Translations under genes and position numbers: made by a program
Assembly (NCBI RefSeq): GCF_018457175.1
Contig: NZ_JAGFNU010000001.1
Span: forward strand, 124,001 to 188,000
Source: Pseudohalocynthiibacter aestuariivivens
GTDB taxonomy: Bacteria > Pseudomonadota > Alphaproteobacteria > Rhodobacterales > Rhodobacteraceae
Length of the DNA stretch: 64,000 nt
Direction: 5' to 3'
Notes under the pieces: generated by a model
The model's input: only the letters and a program-made list of their open reading frames with translations
What the model was told of the DNA's origin: nothing
Database searches by the model: none
Shown here: positions 54,609-62,991 of the stretch, piece after piece
Layout: every line of letters begins with the position of its first letter
Numbering within the stretch: position 1 is the stretch's first letter

Positions 54609-55484
54609 TTAGCGCGTCGGAACCGGAGTTTCGCCGCGATAGTCATAGAACCCGCGTTCTGTTTTTCGGCCAAGCCATCCTGCTTCGACATATTTTGTGA
54701 GCAACGGGCAAGGGCGATATTTGGTGTCAGCCAGCCCGTCATGAAGCACGTTCATGATCGCAAGGCACGTGTCGAGCCCGATGAAATCCGCGAGTTCCAG
54801 TGGCCCCATCGGGTGGTTCGCGCCAAGCTTCATCGAACTGTCAATCGACGCAACAGAGCCTACACCTTCGTAAAGCGTGTAAACGGCTTCGTTGATCATT
54901 GGCATAAGAATGCGGTTCACTATGAAACCTGGGAAATCCTCGGCAGATGCAGAGGTTTTACCAAGCTTCTCCACAACGCCAAGACATGTTTTGAAGGTTT
55001 CTTCATCGGTCGCGATGCCGCGTATCAACTCCACCAATTGCATGATCGGCACTGGGTTCATGAAATGGAAACCCATAAATTTTTCTGGCCGGTCTGTGCG
55101 TGATGCAAGCCGTGTAATCGAAATCGACGAGGTGTTGGAGGTCAGAATAGTAGTAGGCTTCAGATGCGGCAGCAAGTCTTCAAAAATGGCGGTTTTAACG
55201 CTTTCACGCTCTGTCGCTGCCTCGATCACCAAATCAGTCTGCGCTATGTCGGGCAAATTTAATGTTGTTTTGATTCGTGCCAGAGCGCCGCTTCGCTCTT
55301 CGGCAGAGATCTTTTCGCGGCTGACCTGCCGCGTTAGATTCACGTCGATCAGCGCAAGTGAGTTGTCGAGGCTTTCTTGAGAAATGTCATTCAAGATAAC
55401 GTCAAAACCGGCAAGGGAAAATACATGGGCAATACCATTGCCCATCTGACCCGCGCCAACAATTCCAACTGACTTGATTTCCAT
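54609..55484 (-). CDS. hbdA: 3-hydroxybutyryl-CoA dehydrogenase
   Basis: This NAD(P)-dependent enzyme interconverts 3-hydroxybutyryl-CoA and acetoacetyl-CoA. The 291-aa protein has the Rossmann motif GIVGAGQMGNGIAHVF (7-22) and the catalytic block MGFHFMNPVPIMQLVE with His. C-terminal helices LGANHPMGPLELADFIGLD follow. The start at 55484 follows AAAGGGG. It lies downstream of etfBA with one opposite-strand gene between. Confidence 0.94.
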   Translation of the reverse strand: MEIKSVGIVGAGQMGNGIAHVFSLAGFDVILNDISQESLDNSLALIDVNLTRQVSREKISAEERSGALARIKTTLNLPDIAQTDLVIEAATERESVKTAIFEDLLPHLKPTTILTSNTSSISITRLASRTDRPEKFMGFHFMNPVPIMQLVELIRGIATDEETFKTCLGVVEKLGKTSASAEDFPGFIVNRILMPMINEAVYTLYEGVGSVASIDSSMKLGANHPMGPLELADFIGLDTCLAIMNVLHDGLADTKYRPCPLLTKYVEAGWLGRKTERGFYDYRGETPVPTR

Positions 55485-55645
55485 AATTGCCCCTTTCGTT
55501 TTCGACCAAAGCTTATGCCGCAGTGCAGAGGAGGCGCAAGGGGGTCTTGTCTTTAAAGATTGGGACAAATGCGCCGTTTAGGATTTTGGCAATGACAACC
55601 ACTCATTTTGAACCCGGGTGAGTCGAATTAACGAGGTGGGTGGAT

Positions 55646-56476
55646 ATGGCCTATGAAAATCTGGGCGAAGGCCTGTTAAACTATTTTCCGTGTCAGTACC
55701 AAGGATCGAGGCTTCTTTTTCGCGGTCCGCGGCGAAAACTGACCGGAGAGTTTGTGGCGTATTTGGGCGGTACAGAGACCTATGGGAAATTCATAAAGTC
55801 CCCGTACCCGGCCTTGATCGAGGAAGAACATGGTGGTGATCGGGCGGTAAATTTCGGGTGTGTGAATGCCGGCCTGGACGTTTATGCAAATGATCCATTT
55901 ATCATAGACGCCTGTCGAAACGCCCGCGCAACTGTTATCCAGGTGTTAGGCGCTCATAACATGACGAACAAATATTACTCGGTTCATCCAAGGCGGAATG
56001 ATCGGTTTTTGCGCGCTTCACAGCATCTGCAAACAACATATCCAGAAGTGGACTTCACAGAGTTCAACTTCACAAGGCACCTTTTGATGACTCTGCGCAG
56101 ACTGTCTGCCAACCGGTTCAGAGATGTGGAAGCACAGCTTAAAGCAACTTGGTTGGACCGAATGAAACTTCTTTTAAACAAGATCGGTGGAAAGACAATT
56201 GTGCTTTGGTTCGCAAACGACATGCCACTATCGAAAATGGGCAAAGAAACCCATTTGCGCGACCCCCTGTTCGTTGACGAAAACATGATTGAGGAAATTC
56301 GGCTTCTGACATCTGAAGTGGTTTTTGTTACGCCGAGTTCCGTCGCGCGAGCACGCGGTACTGCTGGCATGATTTTTTCACCGATGGAGCAACTTGCTGC
56401 AGAACAAATGCTCGGCGTTTTCACGCATCATGAAGCAGCCCGTAAAGTGTCAACTGCGCTCGAGAGGCTCAGGTAA
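55646..56476 (+). CDS. DUF6473-like conserved hypothetical protein
   Basis: This 276-aa soluble protein starts MAYENLGEGLLNYFPCQY and has RGPRRKLTGEFVAYLGGTETYG, VNFGCVNAGLDVYANDP and VLGAHNMTNKYYSVHPRRNDRF. The GGTETYG and NAG elements loosely recall SGNH-type or sulfotransferase-associated folds, but I cannot assign a reaction. GAGGTG lies upstream of ATG 55646; a GTG at 55640 is possible. It is on the strand opposite to its neighbours hbdA and etfA, an arrangement I recall from other Roseobacters. Confidence 0.85.
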   Translation: MAYENLGEGLLNYFPCQYQGSRLLFRGPRRKLTGEFVAYLGGTETYGKFIKSPYPALIEEEHGGDRAVNFGCVNAGLDVYANDPFIIDACRNARATVIQVLGAHNMTNKYYSVHPRRNDRFLRASQHLQTTYPEVDFTEFNFTRHLLMTLRRLSANRFRDVEAQLKATWLDRMKLLLNKIGGKTIVLWFANDMPLSKMGKETHLRDPLFVDENMIEEIRLLTSEVVFVTPSSVARARGTAGMIFSPMEQLAAEQMLGVFTHHEAARKVSTALERLR

Positions 56477-56481
56477 AAAAA

Positions 56482-56501
56482 GGCCCGCTTGGAAGCGGGC
56501 C
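56482..56501. terminator. Bidirectional terminator between DUF6473 gene and etfA
   Basis: GGCCCGCTT (56482-56490) pairs with AAGCGGGCC (56493-56501). On the minus strand it is followed by a run of T residues (complement of the A7 at 56475-56481), giving a strong terminator for etfBA. On the plus strand the tail is weaker. Confidence 0.88.
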
Positions 56502-56537
56502 CTTAAAGAAATTCGAACTACGTGAGCCAGAGTTTGG

Positions 56538-57467
56538 CTAGTCCAGTTTACTGGTCAGTTCTGGCAGCGCAGTAAACAGGTCTGCGACAAGCCCGAAGTC
56601 AGCGACCTGGAAAATGGGCGCTTCTTCGTCCTTGTTGATCGCGACGATCACTTTGGAGTCTTTCATGCCGGCAAGGTGTTGAATGGCACCTGAAATCCCT
56701 ACAGCGACGTAGAGGTCCGGAGCAACAACCTTACCGGTTTGACCAACCTGCCAGTCGTTCGGTGCGTAACCAGAGTCAACAGCAGCGCGCGATGCGCCGA
56801 CTGCAGCACCAAGCTTGTCGGCTAACGCCTCAATCAGTGCGAAGTCATCTTTAGATCCGACACCACGGCCACCTGACACAACCACACCAGCACTAGTAAG
56901 TTCTGGGCGGTCGCTGGCTGCAACTTTGTCTTCAACCCATTCGCTAAGACCAGGCGCTTCCGCAGTACTGATCGTTTCCACAGGGGCAGAACCACCGTCA
57001 CCCGCAGCATCAAAGGTCGATGTGCGGATAGAAACCACTTTAGTCGCATCCGAGGATTTTACCGTCTGAATTGCGTTCCCAGCGTAGATTGGCCGTTCAA
57101 ACGTGTTGCCGTCAATTATGCCGGAAACATCCGAGATCACCATCACGTCGAGCAAAGCAGCAACGCGCGGCAGGACGTTTTTCGCATCGGTCGTGGCGGG
57201 GGCCACGATATGCTCGTAGTCGCCTGCCAAAGACGCGATCAGCGCGGCAGTTGATTCTGCAAGACGGTGTCCAAGTGATGCATCTTCAGCAACGAGTACT
57301 TTCGAAACACCTTCAATTTTGGACGCGGCTTCACCAGCTGCGGCAGCCGAGGCGCCTGCACAAAGCGTGGTTACTTCACCCAGCTTCGTTGCAGCGTTTA
57401 CAGCTTTTGCAGTTGCGTCGAACGCCAGTTCACCGTCGGTGACTTCTGCGAGAAGAAGAACAGCCAT
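56538..57467 (-). CDS. etfA: Electron transfer flavoprotein alpha subunit
   Basis: EtfA holds FAD and, with EtfB, carries electrons from acyl-CoA dehydrogenases to ETF-ubiquinone oxidoreductase. The 309-aa protein has an N-terminal Rossmann-like half ([13 protein letters not shown]) and a C-terminal FAD domain with [37 protein letters not shown] and [18 protein letters not shown]. It begins at the etfB stop (one-base overlap). A nearby user is Mcd. Confidence 0.96.
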   Translation of the reverse strand: MAVLLLAEVTDGELAFDATAKAVNAATKLGEVTTLCAGASAAAAGEAASKIEGVSKVLVAEDASLGHRLAESTAALIASLAGDYEHIVAPATTDAKNVLPRVAALLDVMVISDVSGIIDGNTFERPIYAGNAIQTVKSSDATKVVSIRTSTFDAAGDGGSAPVETISTAEAPGLSEWVEDKVAASDRPELTSAGVVVSGGRGVGSKDDFALIEALADKLGAAVGASRAAVDSGYAPNDWQVGQTGKVVAPDLYVAVGISGAIQHLAGMKDSKVIVAINKDEEAPIFQVADFGLVADLFTALPELTSKLD

Positions 57468-58225
57468 TATACAGCCCCCACTTCTTTGAGTTTCTCTACC
57501 AGCTCGTCAACCGAGCCAACGATAACGCCAGCAGCGCGTGCTTCCGGTTCTGCTGTGCTAATGATTTCCAGGCGTGGCGTGACATCGACGCCGTAATCAG
57601 CAGGCGTTTTTTCATCCATAGGCTTCTTTTTAGCCTTCATGATGTTCGGCAAGCTTGCATAGCGTGGCTCGTTCAGGCGCAGGTCAACAGTCACAATCGT
57701 TGGCAGGGTGACTTTGATTGTTTGCAAACCACCGTCAACTTCGCGAGTCACGACGGCATGATCACCGTCGATGTCTAGATCAGAGGCAAAAGCAGCCTGC
57801 GACCAGCCAAGAAGAGCCGAAAGCATCTGGCCCGTTGCGTTCATGTCATTGTCGATCGCCTGCTTGCCGCAGAGAACAATGCCGGGGGCTTCTTCCTCAA
57901 CAATTGCTTTCAGGATTTTAGCAACTGCGAGTGGTTCAATGTCGGTATGCACGTCATCAGCGGCAACGACAAGAATTGCGCGATCAGCGCCCATCGCGAG
58001 GGCGGTTCGCAGCGTTTCCTGTGCTTGTTTAACACCAATCGAAACGGCAACAACTTCGTCAGCCTTACCAGCTTCGCGCAGGCGGATAGCTTCTTCAACT
58101 GCTATTTCGTCGAACGGGTTCATCGACATTTTGACATTCGCGAGATCAACACCGCTGCCATCCGCTTTCACACGGACTTTGACATTATAGTCGATCACGC
58201 GCTTGACAGGCACGAGTACCTTCAT
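57467..58225 (-). CDS. etfB: Electron transfer flavoprotein beta subunit
   Basis: EtfB binds AMP and docks to dehydrogenases. The 252-aa protein starts [19 protein letters not shown], has [21 protein letters not shown] (the dehydrogenase recognition area nearby), [24 protein letters not shown], and [23 protein letters not shown], all standard. The start at 58225 follows AGGAGA. A 142-base gap separates it from the adenosyltransferase gene upstream and may hold a promoter. Confidence 0.96.
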   Translation of the reverse strand: MKVLVPVKRVIDYNVKVRVKADGSGVDLANVKMSMNPFDEIAVEEAIRLREAGKADEVVAVSIGVKQAQETLRTALAMGADRAILVVAADDVHTDIEPLAVAKILKAIVEEEAPGIVLCGKQAIDNDMNATGQMLSALLGWSQAAFASDLDIDGDHAVVTREVDGGLQTIKVTLPTIVTVDLRLNEPRYASLPNIMKAKKKPMDEKTPADYGVDVTPRLEIISTAEPEARAAGVIVGSVDELVEKLKEVGAV

Positions 58226-58367
58226 GAGCGTTATTCTCCTCAAAAATGGATCCTGAAACGGACCCGTTCAAGCTCTCGCGCTGTTGTTAGCGTTTCATTC
58301 ACTGGGAAAACAGGCCAAAATCGACGCAGTGGCATAATATGACGTCGGGTTTTGGTAATTTTATTGC

Positions 58368-58940
58368 TTAGCGGTTCGCGCCTGGCACCCAGAGAACATC
58401 ATCAACGCCGTTATTGTTGGCGATGCGGGCTGCGACAAAAAACCAATCAGATAGACGGTTTAGGTACTTCACCGCCGCTGGGTTTAGCGACTCAACAGAA
58501 GCGAGTTCGGTGGCGAGTCTCTCTGCCCGGCGTGAAACTGTTCTGCAAAGATGCAGATAAGCTGAAAGAGGCGATCCCCCGGGCAAAATGAAACTGCGAA
58601 GCGGTGTAAGCAAATTGTTCATCGAGTCGATCTCTGATTCGAGACGTTCAACTTGTGTGTCAGTGATCCTCAAGGGTGCATATTCTGCGTCTGAATCTTT
58701 TTCCATTTCAGGGCGGCAAAAGTCCGCGCCAAGATCAAAAAGATCATTCTGGATCGCAGCCAGTTTGTGATCCATTTCGCCAGTTGCGTGAAGGCGCGCC
58801 AGACCAACAGTTGCGTTGGTTTCATCAACCGTTCCGTAGGCCGAAACTCTGGCAGAATGTTTCGCAACGCGGCTGCCATTTCCGAGCGCTGTTTCACCAG
58901 TATCCCCCGTGCGGGTATAAATTTTGTTCAGAACAACCAC
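58368..58940 (-). CDS. ATP:cob(I)alamin adenosyltransferase, PduO type
   Basis: This 190-aa enzyme converts cob(I)alamin and ATP to adenosylcobalamin. It has the PduO/MMAB signature KIYTRTGDTGETALGNG at the N-terminus, RVSAYGTVDETNA, FILPGGSPLSAYLHLCRTVSRRAER and LNRLSDWFFVAAR. It is not homologous to CobO at 165-785, so the organism has two kinds of adenosyltransferase. Placed with ETF genes, it may serve the B12-dependent mutases of the ethylmalonyl-CoA pathway. It starts three bases after the HIG1-type gene. Confidence 0.95.
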   Translation of the reverse strand: MVVLNKIYTRTGDTGETALGNGSRVAKHSARVSAYGTVDETNATVGLARLHATGEMDHKLAAIQNDLFDLGADFCRPEMEKDSDAEYAPLRITDTQVERLESEIDSMNNLLTPLRSFILPGGSPLSAYLHLCRTVSRRAERLATELASVESLNPAAVKYLNRLSDWFFVAARIANNNGVDDVLWVPGANR

Positions 58941-58943
58941 GGG

Positions 58944-59147
58944 CTAGTTCCCTCCACGCAGATAGATAAAAACGAGAATTAGTAAAACGGCGACCGCCTG
59001 AGCCGCGACGCGATATCGCATAAGGCGATTTGCGTGTTTGCGATTGAATTCGCCACCTTTGGTGAAACTTCCAAGGCCAATCATCAGAATGACAAGCACA
59101 ACCAAGATTGCAATCGCAACTATGATGAACAATGGATCCTGAAACAT
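58944..59147 (-). CDS. Small twin-transmembrane protein, HIG1 domain
   Basis: This 67-aa inner-membrane protein has two hydrophobic helices (about residues 6-27 and 46-63) joined by a polar loop KGGEFNRKHANRLMRYR, the HIG1/RCF1-type layout. HIG1 proteins associate with cytochrome c oxidase in mitochondria; bacterial roles are less clear. GAAAGGA lies upstream. It heads the adenosyltransferase-etf transcript. Confidence 0.85.
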   Translation of the reverse strand: MFQDPLFIIVAIAILVVLVILMIGLGSFTKGGEFNRKHANRLMRYRVAAQAVAVLLILVFIYLRGGN

Positions 59148-59258
59148 GGTTTATCCTTTCGGTCTGGAGTGCATGTAATCCGACCTCTCACAAATTGCGA
59201 CCGAAAAAGTCTCAAAAGCCTTCTTGCGGGGATTTAAGAACCTTCATCGACACGCTGG

Positions 59259-60092
59259 TCAGACCTTTGCGAGAAACCAGTCCAACACACGGGTTGGCAA
59301 TGCGCGTCGTAGCATGTCCATCATGTAGGTTGGTACGGTTACGTAGTATCGTGGTCGGGGACGGCGAGATTCCATTGCGTGGATCAATTTCTTTGTCACA
59401 GCGGATGACGGTAATTCGAAAAGGTCAGGTTTTCCGGCTTCATTGCTCAGTCGCTTGCAGAGTTCCTTTTCGTAAGCGTTACGAACAGCGGAGGTTTTCC
59501 AATCAATCCACTTTTCAAACTGAATTCTGGCATTTTTACGAAAATCGGTCGCGATAGGGCCTGGTTCGATCAGAATGATGTCAATAGGGTGATCACGCAT
59601 TTCGATGCGCAAGGTATCTGTCAAACCTTCAAGCGCGAATTTCGTTGCGTTGTATGCACCGCGATATTGCATTGCCACAAACCCCAATACCGAAGAACAG
59701 TTTACAATCCGCCCATGCCCCTGTTTGCGCATAACAGGTATCACACGGCACGTCAGATCGTGGTAGCCAAACAGATTTGTCTCAAAAATAGTTTGTAGCG
59801 CGGCGCGCGGAAGATCTTCTACTGCACCCGGTATCGCGTAAGCGCCGTTGTTAAATAACGCGTCAAGCGTTCCACCCGTACGGGCCAAAGTTTCCGCAAC
59901 CGCAGCCTCAATCGTGGCTTCATCCTCGTAATCGAGAACGAAGCTTTCAAGCCCTTCTGAAATCAGGCGGTCACAATCAACTTTTGCTCTGCAGGTTGCA
60001 AAAACCCTCCAGCCGCGTTTTTTCAGGGTGTGGGCAGCATCATAACCTATGCCAGAGGAACAGCCGGTGATCAGGATCGATTTTTCTGCCAT
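59259..60092 (-). CDS. Short-chain dehydrogenase/reductase (SDR)
   Basis: This 277-aa classical SDR has the NAD(P) motif ILITGCSSGIGYDAA (about 6-20), NNGAY as the structural NNAG variant, and the catalytic Ser and YNATK (Tyr, Lys) in SSVLGFVAMQYRGAYNATKFAL. The substrate is unknown; the C-terminal hydrophobic ending resembles SDRs acting on lipids or retinoid-like compounds. The start at 60092 is preferred over 60125 because of AGG upstream and family length. It is divergent from the parC region. Confidence 0.9.
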   Translation of the reverse strand: MAEKSILITGCSSGIGYDAAHTLKKRGWRVFATCRAKVDCDRLISEGLESFVLDYEDEATIEAAVAETLARTGGTLDALFNNGAYAIPGAVEDLPRAALQTIFETNLFGYHDLTCRVIPVMRKQGHGRIVNCSSVLGFVAMQYRGAYNATKFALEGLTDTLRIEMRDHPIDIILIEPGPIATDFRKNARIQFEKWIDWKTSAVRNAYEKELCKRLSNEAGKPDLFELPSSAVTKKLIHAMESRRPRPRYYVTVPTYMMDMLRRALPTRVLDWFLAKV

Positions 60093-60125
60093 GGTTCTGC
60101 CTGTCGTTTGTGTTTTCACCGCCAT

Positions 60126-60251
60126 ATGTCATCTGCCCTAGCAGGACAAATAACTTTCGTGTTTTGGCTGTTGGTTGTCTTTGTCGGTGCAACAGCGCTT
60201 TACCTGCGCGAGCGCCACGTTTATCACATCATCTATGACAGATATTACTGA
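60126..60251 (+). CDS. Candidate 41-aa single-helix membrane protein overlapping parC
   Basis: This frame of 41 codons encodes a short polar start, one strong transmembrane helix ([19 protein letters not shown]) and a basic/aromatic tail ([14 protein letters not shown]). It overlaps the parC start (60235) by 17 bases in another frame. No ribosome site is visible, but the membrane-helix-plus-charged-tail layout is unusual for a chance frame. It could be a real small protein or a leader frame coupled to parC. Confidence 0.35.
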   Translation: MSSALAGQITFVFWLLVVFVGATALYLRERHVYHIIYDRYY

Positions 60252-62487
60252 CGACCCCAACATCAGCCCAAGTAGCGGGCCTGGCGAAGTTACAGAACCA
60301 CTGCGCCGCGCAATCGGTGAGCGCTACCTGACCTATGCGCTTTCAACGATCATGCATCGCGCATTGCCTGATGCACGCGATGGGTTGAAGCCGGTTCACA
60401 GGCGCATTTTGTATGCGATGCGCGAACTCAAGCTGGCCAGCAATGGCGGCTTCCGAAAATCCGCTAAAATTTCAGGCGATGTGATGGGGAACTACCATCC
60501 GCATGGTGATGCCGCGATTTACGATGCCATGGCCCGGCTGGCGCAGGATTTTGCGGTTCGCTATCCGCTCGTCGATGGGCAGGGCAACTTTGGCAACATC
60601 GACGGTGATAACCCTGCGGCAAGTCGATACACTGAGGCGCGGATGACCGCTGCCGCAGAGGCCTTGCTGGAAGGTTTGTCCGAGAATGCCGTTGATTTCC
60701 GCGAAAACTATGATGGTACTCTGACCGAGCCCATCGTTTTGCCAGCGTCCTTTCCAAACCTTCTGGCGAACGGGTCAAGCGGTATCGCCGTGGGCATGGC
60801 AACAAACATTCCGCCCCACAACATTGCCGAGCTTTGTGACGCCTGCCTGCATCTGATCAAAGTGCCAGACGCACGGGATGACACGCTGATCAACTACGTT
60901 CCGGGGCCAGATTTTCCAACCGGTGGCGTGATTGTTGAGCCGCGTGAAAGCATGCTTGAAACGTACCGCACGGGTCGCGGCGCGTTTCGTTTGCGGTCAA
61001 AGTGGGAAATTGAAGAACTGGGCAGGGGGCAGTGGCAGATTATTGTTACTGAAATCCCGTACCAGGTGCAAAAATCCAAGCTGATCGAAAAACTGGCAGA
61101 GCTGATCCAGTCAAAACGCATTCCGATTTTGGCCGATGTACGTGATGAATCAGCTGAAGACATTCGGCTGGTGCTGGAGCCGAAATCAAAGAACGTCGTA
61201 CCAGAGGTCTTGATGAATACGCTGTTCCGTCAGTCAGACCTTGAGCTGCGGTTCAGCCTGAACATGAACGTGTTGATCGACGGGCGAACCCCAAAGGTCT
61301 GTAGCCTGAAAGAAGTGTTGCGCGCGTTTCTTGACCATCGTCGCGAGGTTTTGCAGCGGCGCAGCCAACACAGGCTTGAAAAAATCGACCACCGTCTCGA
61401 AGTGCTGGAAGGGTACATTGTTGCCTTCCTGAATCTGGATCGCGTGATCGAAATTATCCGCTACGAAGATGAACCAAAAGCGGTGATGATTGCTGAGTTC
61501 GACCTGTCTGATGTTCAGGCCGAGGCTATTCTGAACATGCGGCTGCGGTCCTTGCGCAAGCTCGAAGAACTGGAGCTGAAGCGCGAGCTTGATGTATTGC
61601 TGCTAGAGCGCGAAGGTCTGGCCGAGTTGCTGGCAGACGAGGGCCTGCAATGGAACCGGATCAGCGAACAGTTACGCGAGACGAAAAAGAAGTTTGGCAA
61701 AGACTACGAAGGTGGCGCGCGGCGAACCCAGTTTGCTGAAGCCGCCGTGGTCGAGGACGTTCCTATTGAAGCAATGATTGAGCGGGAGCCGATTACGGTG
61801 GTCTGCTCAAAAATGGGCTGGGTGCGTGCGATGAAAGGGCATATCGCGCTGGAAACGACCGAACTGAAGTTCAAAGATGGTGACGAAGGACGGTTTGCCT
61901 TCCATGCGGAAACCACCGACAGGTTGCTTGTGCTGGGAACGAACGGGCGGTTTTACACGGTTCCAGCCTCCAACCTGCCCGGAGGCCGTGGGATGGGTGA
62001 ACCACTGCGCCTGATGGTGGATTTGCCAAACGACGCCGATCTGGTGGATTTGTTTATACACGTACCCGGTCGCAAGCTTTTGGTCGCTTCAAGTGCGGGT
62101 GATGGCTTTGTCGTGCCCGAAGATGACGTCATGGCGCAAACCCGCACCGGTAAGCAGGTGTTGAACGTGCGGAACGAGGTTCGCGCACAAGTTTGTCGCC
62201 CGATAGATGGTGACAGTGTCGCCTGCGTTGGCGAGAACCGCAAAGTGCTGATCTTCCCGCTTGATGAGTTGCCGGAAATGACCCGTGGCAAAGGTGTGCG
62301 GCTGCAGAAATACAAAGATGGCGGGCTTTCGGATGCAACGACATTCACCCTGGCCGACGGGCTAAGCTGGCTTGACCCTGCGGGGCGAACGCGAACAGAA
62401 ACCGCGTTGGTAGAGTGGACGGGCAAACGCGCAGGCACAGGCCGTATGGCGCCGCGTGGGTTCCCAAGGAACAATAAGTTCACCTGA
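60235..62487 (+). CDS. parC: DNA topoisomerase IV subunit A
   Basis: ParC cuts and rejoins DNA to decatenate daughter chromosomes. The 750-aa protein has [33 protein letters not shown] and the catalytic Tyr132 in [12 protein letters not shown] coiled-coil segment (about 360-490) and a short C-terminal domain with degenerate beta-pinwheel blades follow. The length is typical of ParC rather than GyrA. The start at 60235 is the first ATG in frame; parE is not nearby. Confidence 0.95.
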   Translation: MTDITDDPNISPSSGPGEVTEPLRRAIGERYLTYALSTIMHRALPDARDGLKPVHRRILYAMRELKLASNGGFRKSAKISGDVMGNYHPHGDAAIYDAMARLAQDFAVRYPLVDGQGNFGNIDGDNPAASRYTEARMTAAAEALLEGLSENAVDFRENYDGTLTEPIVLPASFPNLLANGSSGIAVGMATNIPPHNIAELCDACLHLIKVPDARDDTLINYVPGPDFPTGGVIVEPRESMLETYRTGRGAFRLRSKWEIEELGRGQWQIIVTEIPYQVQKSKLIEKLAELIQSKRIPILADVRDESAEDIRLVLEPKSKNVVPEVLMNTLFRQSDLELRFSLNMNVLIDGRTPKVCSLKEVLRAFLDHRREVLQRRSQHRLEKIDHRLEVLEGYIVAFLNLDRVIEIIRYEDEPKAVMIAEFDLSDVQAEAILNMRLRSLRKLEELELKRELDVLLLEREGLAELLADEGLQWNRISEQLRETKKKFGKDYEGGARRTQFAEAAVVEDVPIEAMIEREPITVVCSKMGWVRAMKGHIALETTELKFKDGDEGRFAFHAETTDRLLVLGTNGRFYTVPASNLPGGRGMGEPLRLMVDLPNDADLVDLFIHVPGRKLLVASSAGDGFVVPEDDVMAQTRTGKQVLNVRNEVRAQVCRPIDGDSVACVGENRKVLIFPLDELPEMTRGKGVRLQKYKDGGLSDATTFTLADGLSWLDPAGRTRTETALVEWTGKRAGTGRMAPRGFPRNNKFT

Positions 62488-62545
62488 TCTGGGTTTCAGG
62501 GGTTATTGGTTGACCTAAGAGATTTAACACTGATGGAGTAAGCTC

Positions 62546-62914
62546 ATGAACCTTGGGGCATTTTCTATAAGTTTAGGCATCAAGAATCTTAAAAATTCGA
62601 AGGAATTTTACGAAAAACTTGGCTTTGCGCAATTCGCTGGTGATGAAGAGCACAACTTTCTGATTATGAAAAATGGAGAAACGCTGATCGGGTTGTTTCA
62701 AGGTATGTTTGAAGGTCCGATGCTGACATTTAATCCCGGGTGGGATCAATCGGCTCAAAACATTGATGCTTTTACGGACGTTCACGAAATCAAAGATCGC
62801 CTGAAGGCTGCGGGGCTGGAAGTAACACAGGAAACAGGTGAAAAAGACGGCCCGGCCAGTTTCACAGTGATTGATCCAGACGGGTATCCCATCTTAATTG
62901 ACCAACACCGATAG
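62546..62914 (+). CDS. VOC (glyoxalase/bleomycin-resistance) superfamily protein
   Basis: This 122-aa protein has the paired beta-alpha-beta-beta-beta modules of the VOC fold: SISLGIKNLKNSKEFYEKLGF at the start and SFTVIDPDGYPILIDQHR at the end. The Glu/His metal-ligand set looks incomplete, so it may bind a ligand instead of acting as glyoxalase I. The substrate is unknown. It is a lone gene between parC and the convergent P450 gene, and its base composition is slightly more AT-rich. Confidence 0.87.
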   Translation: MNLGAFSISLGIKNLKNSKEFYEKLGFAQFAGDEEHNFLIMKNGETLIGLFQGMFEGPMLTFNPGWDQSAQNIDAFTDVHEIKDRLKAAGLEVTQETGEKDGPASFTVIDPDGYPILIDQHR

Positions 62915-62991
62915 TTTTGCAGGAAAGAGGTGGGTTGGGGCCCATGTTAGCTTAGATTGCCCTAATTTTAACTGCGTCGAAAACGGATACC

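Noticed and set aside
58246-59145. 14-bp exact repeat ATGGATCCTGAAAC at 58246-58259 and 59132-59145
   Set aside because: Several 14-mer pairs are expected by chance in 64 kb; one copy is inside the HIG1 gene and no flanking similarity exists.
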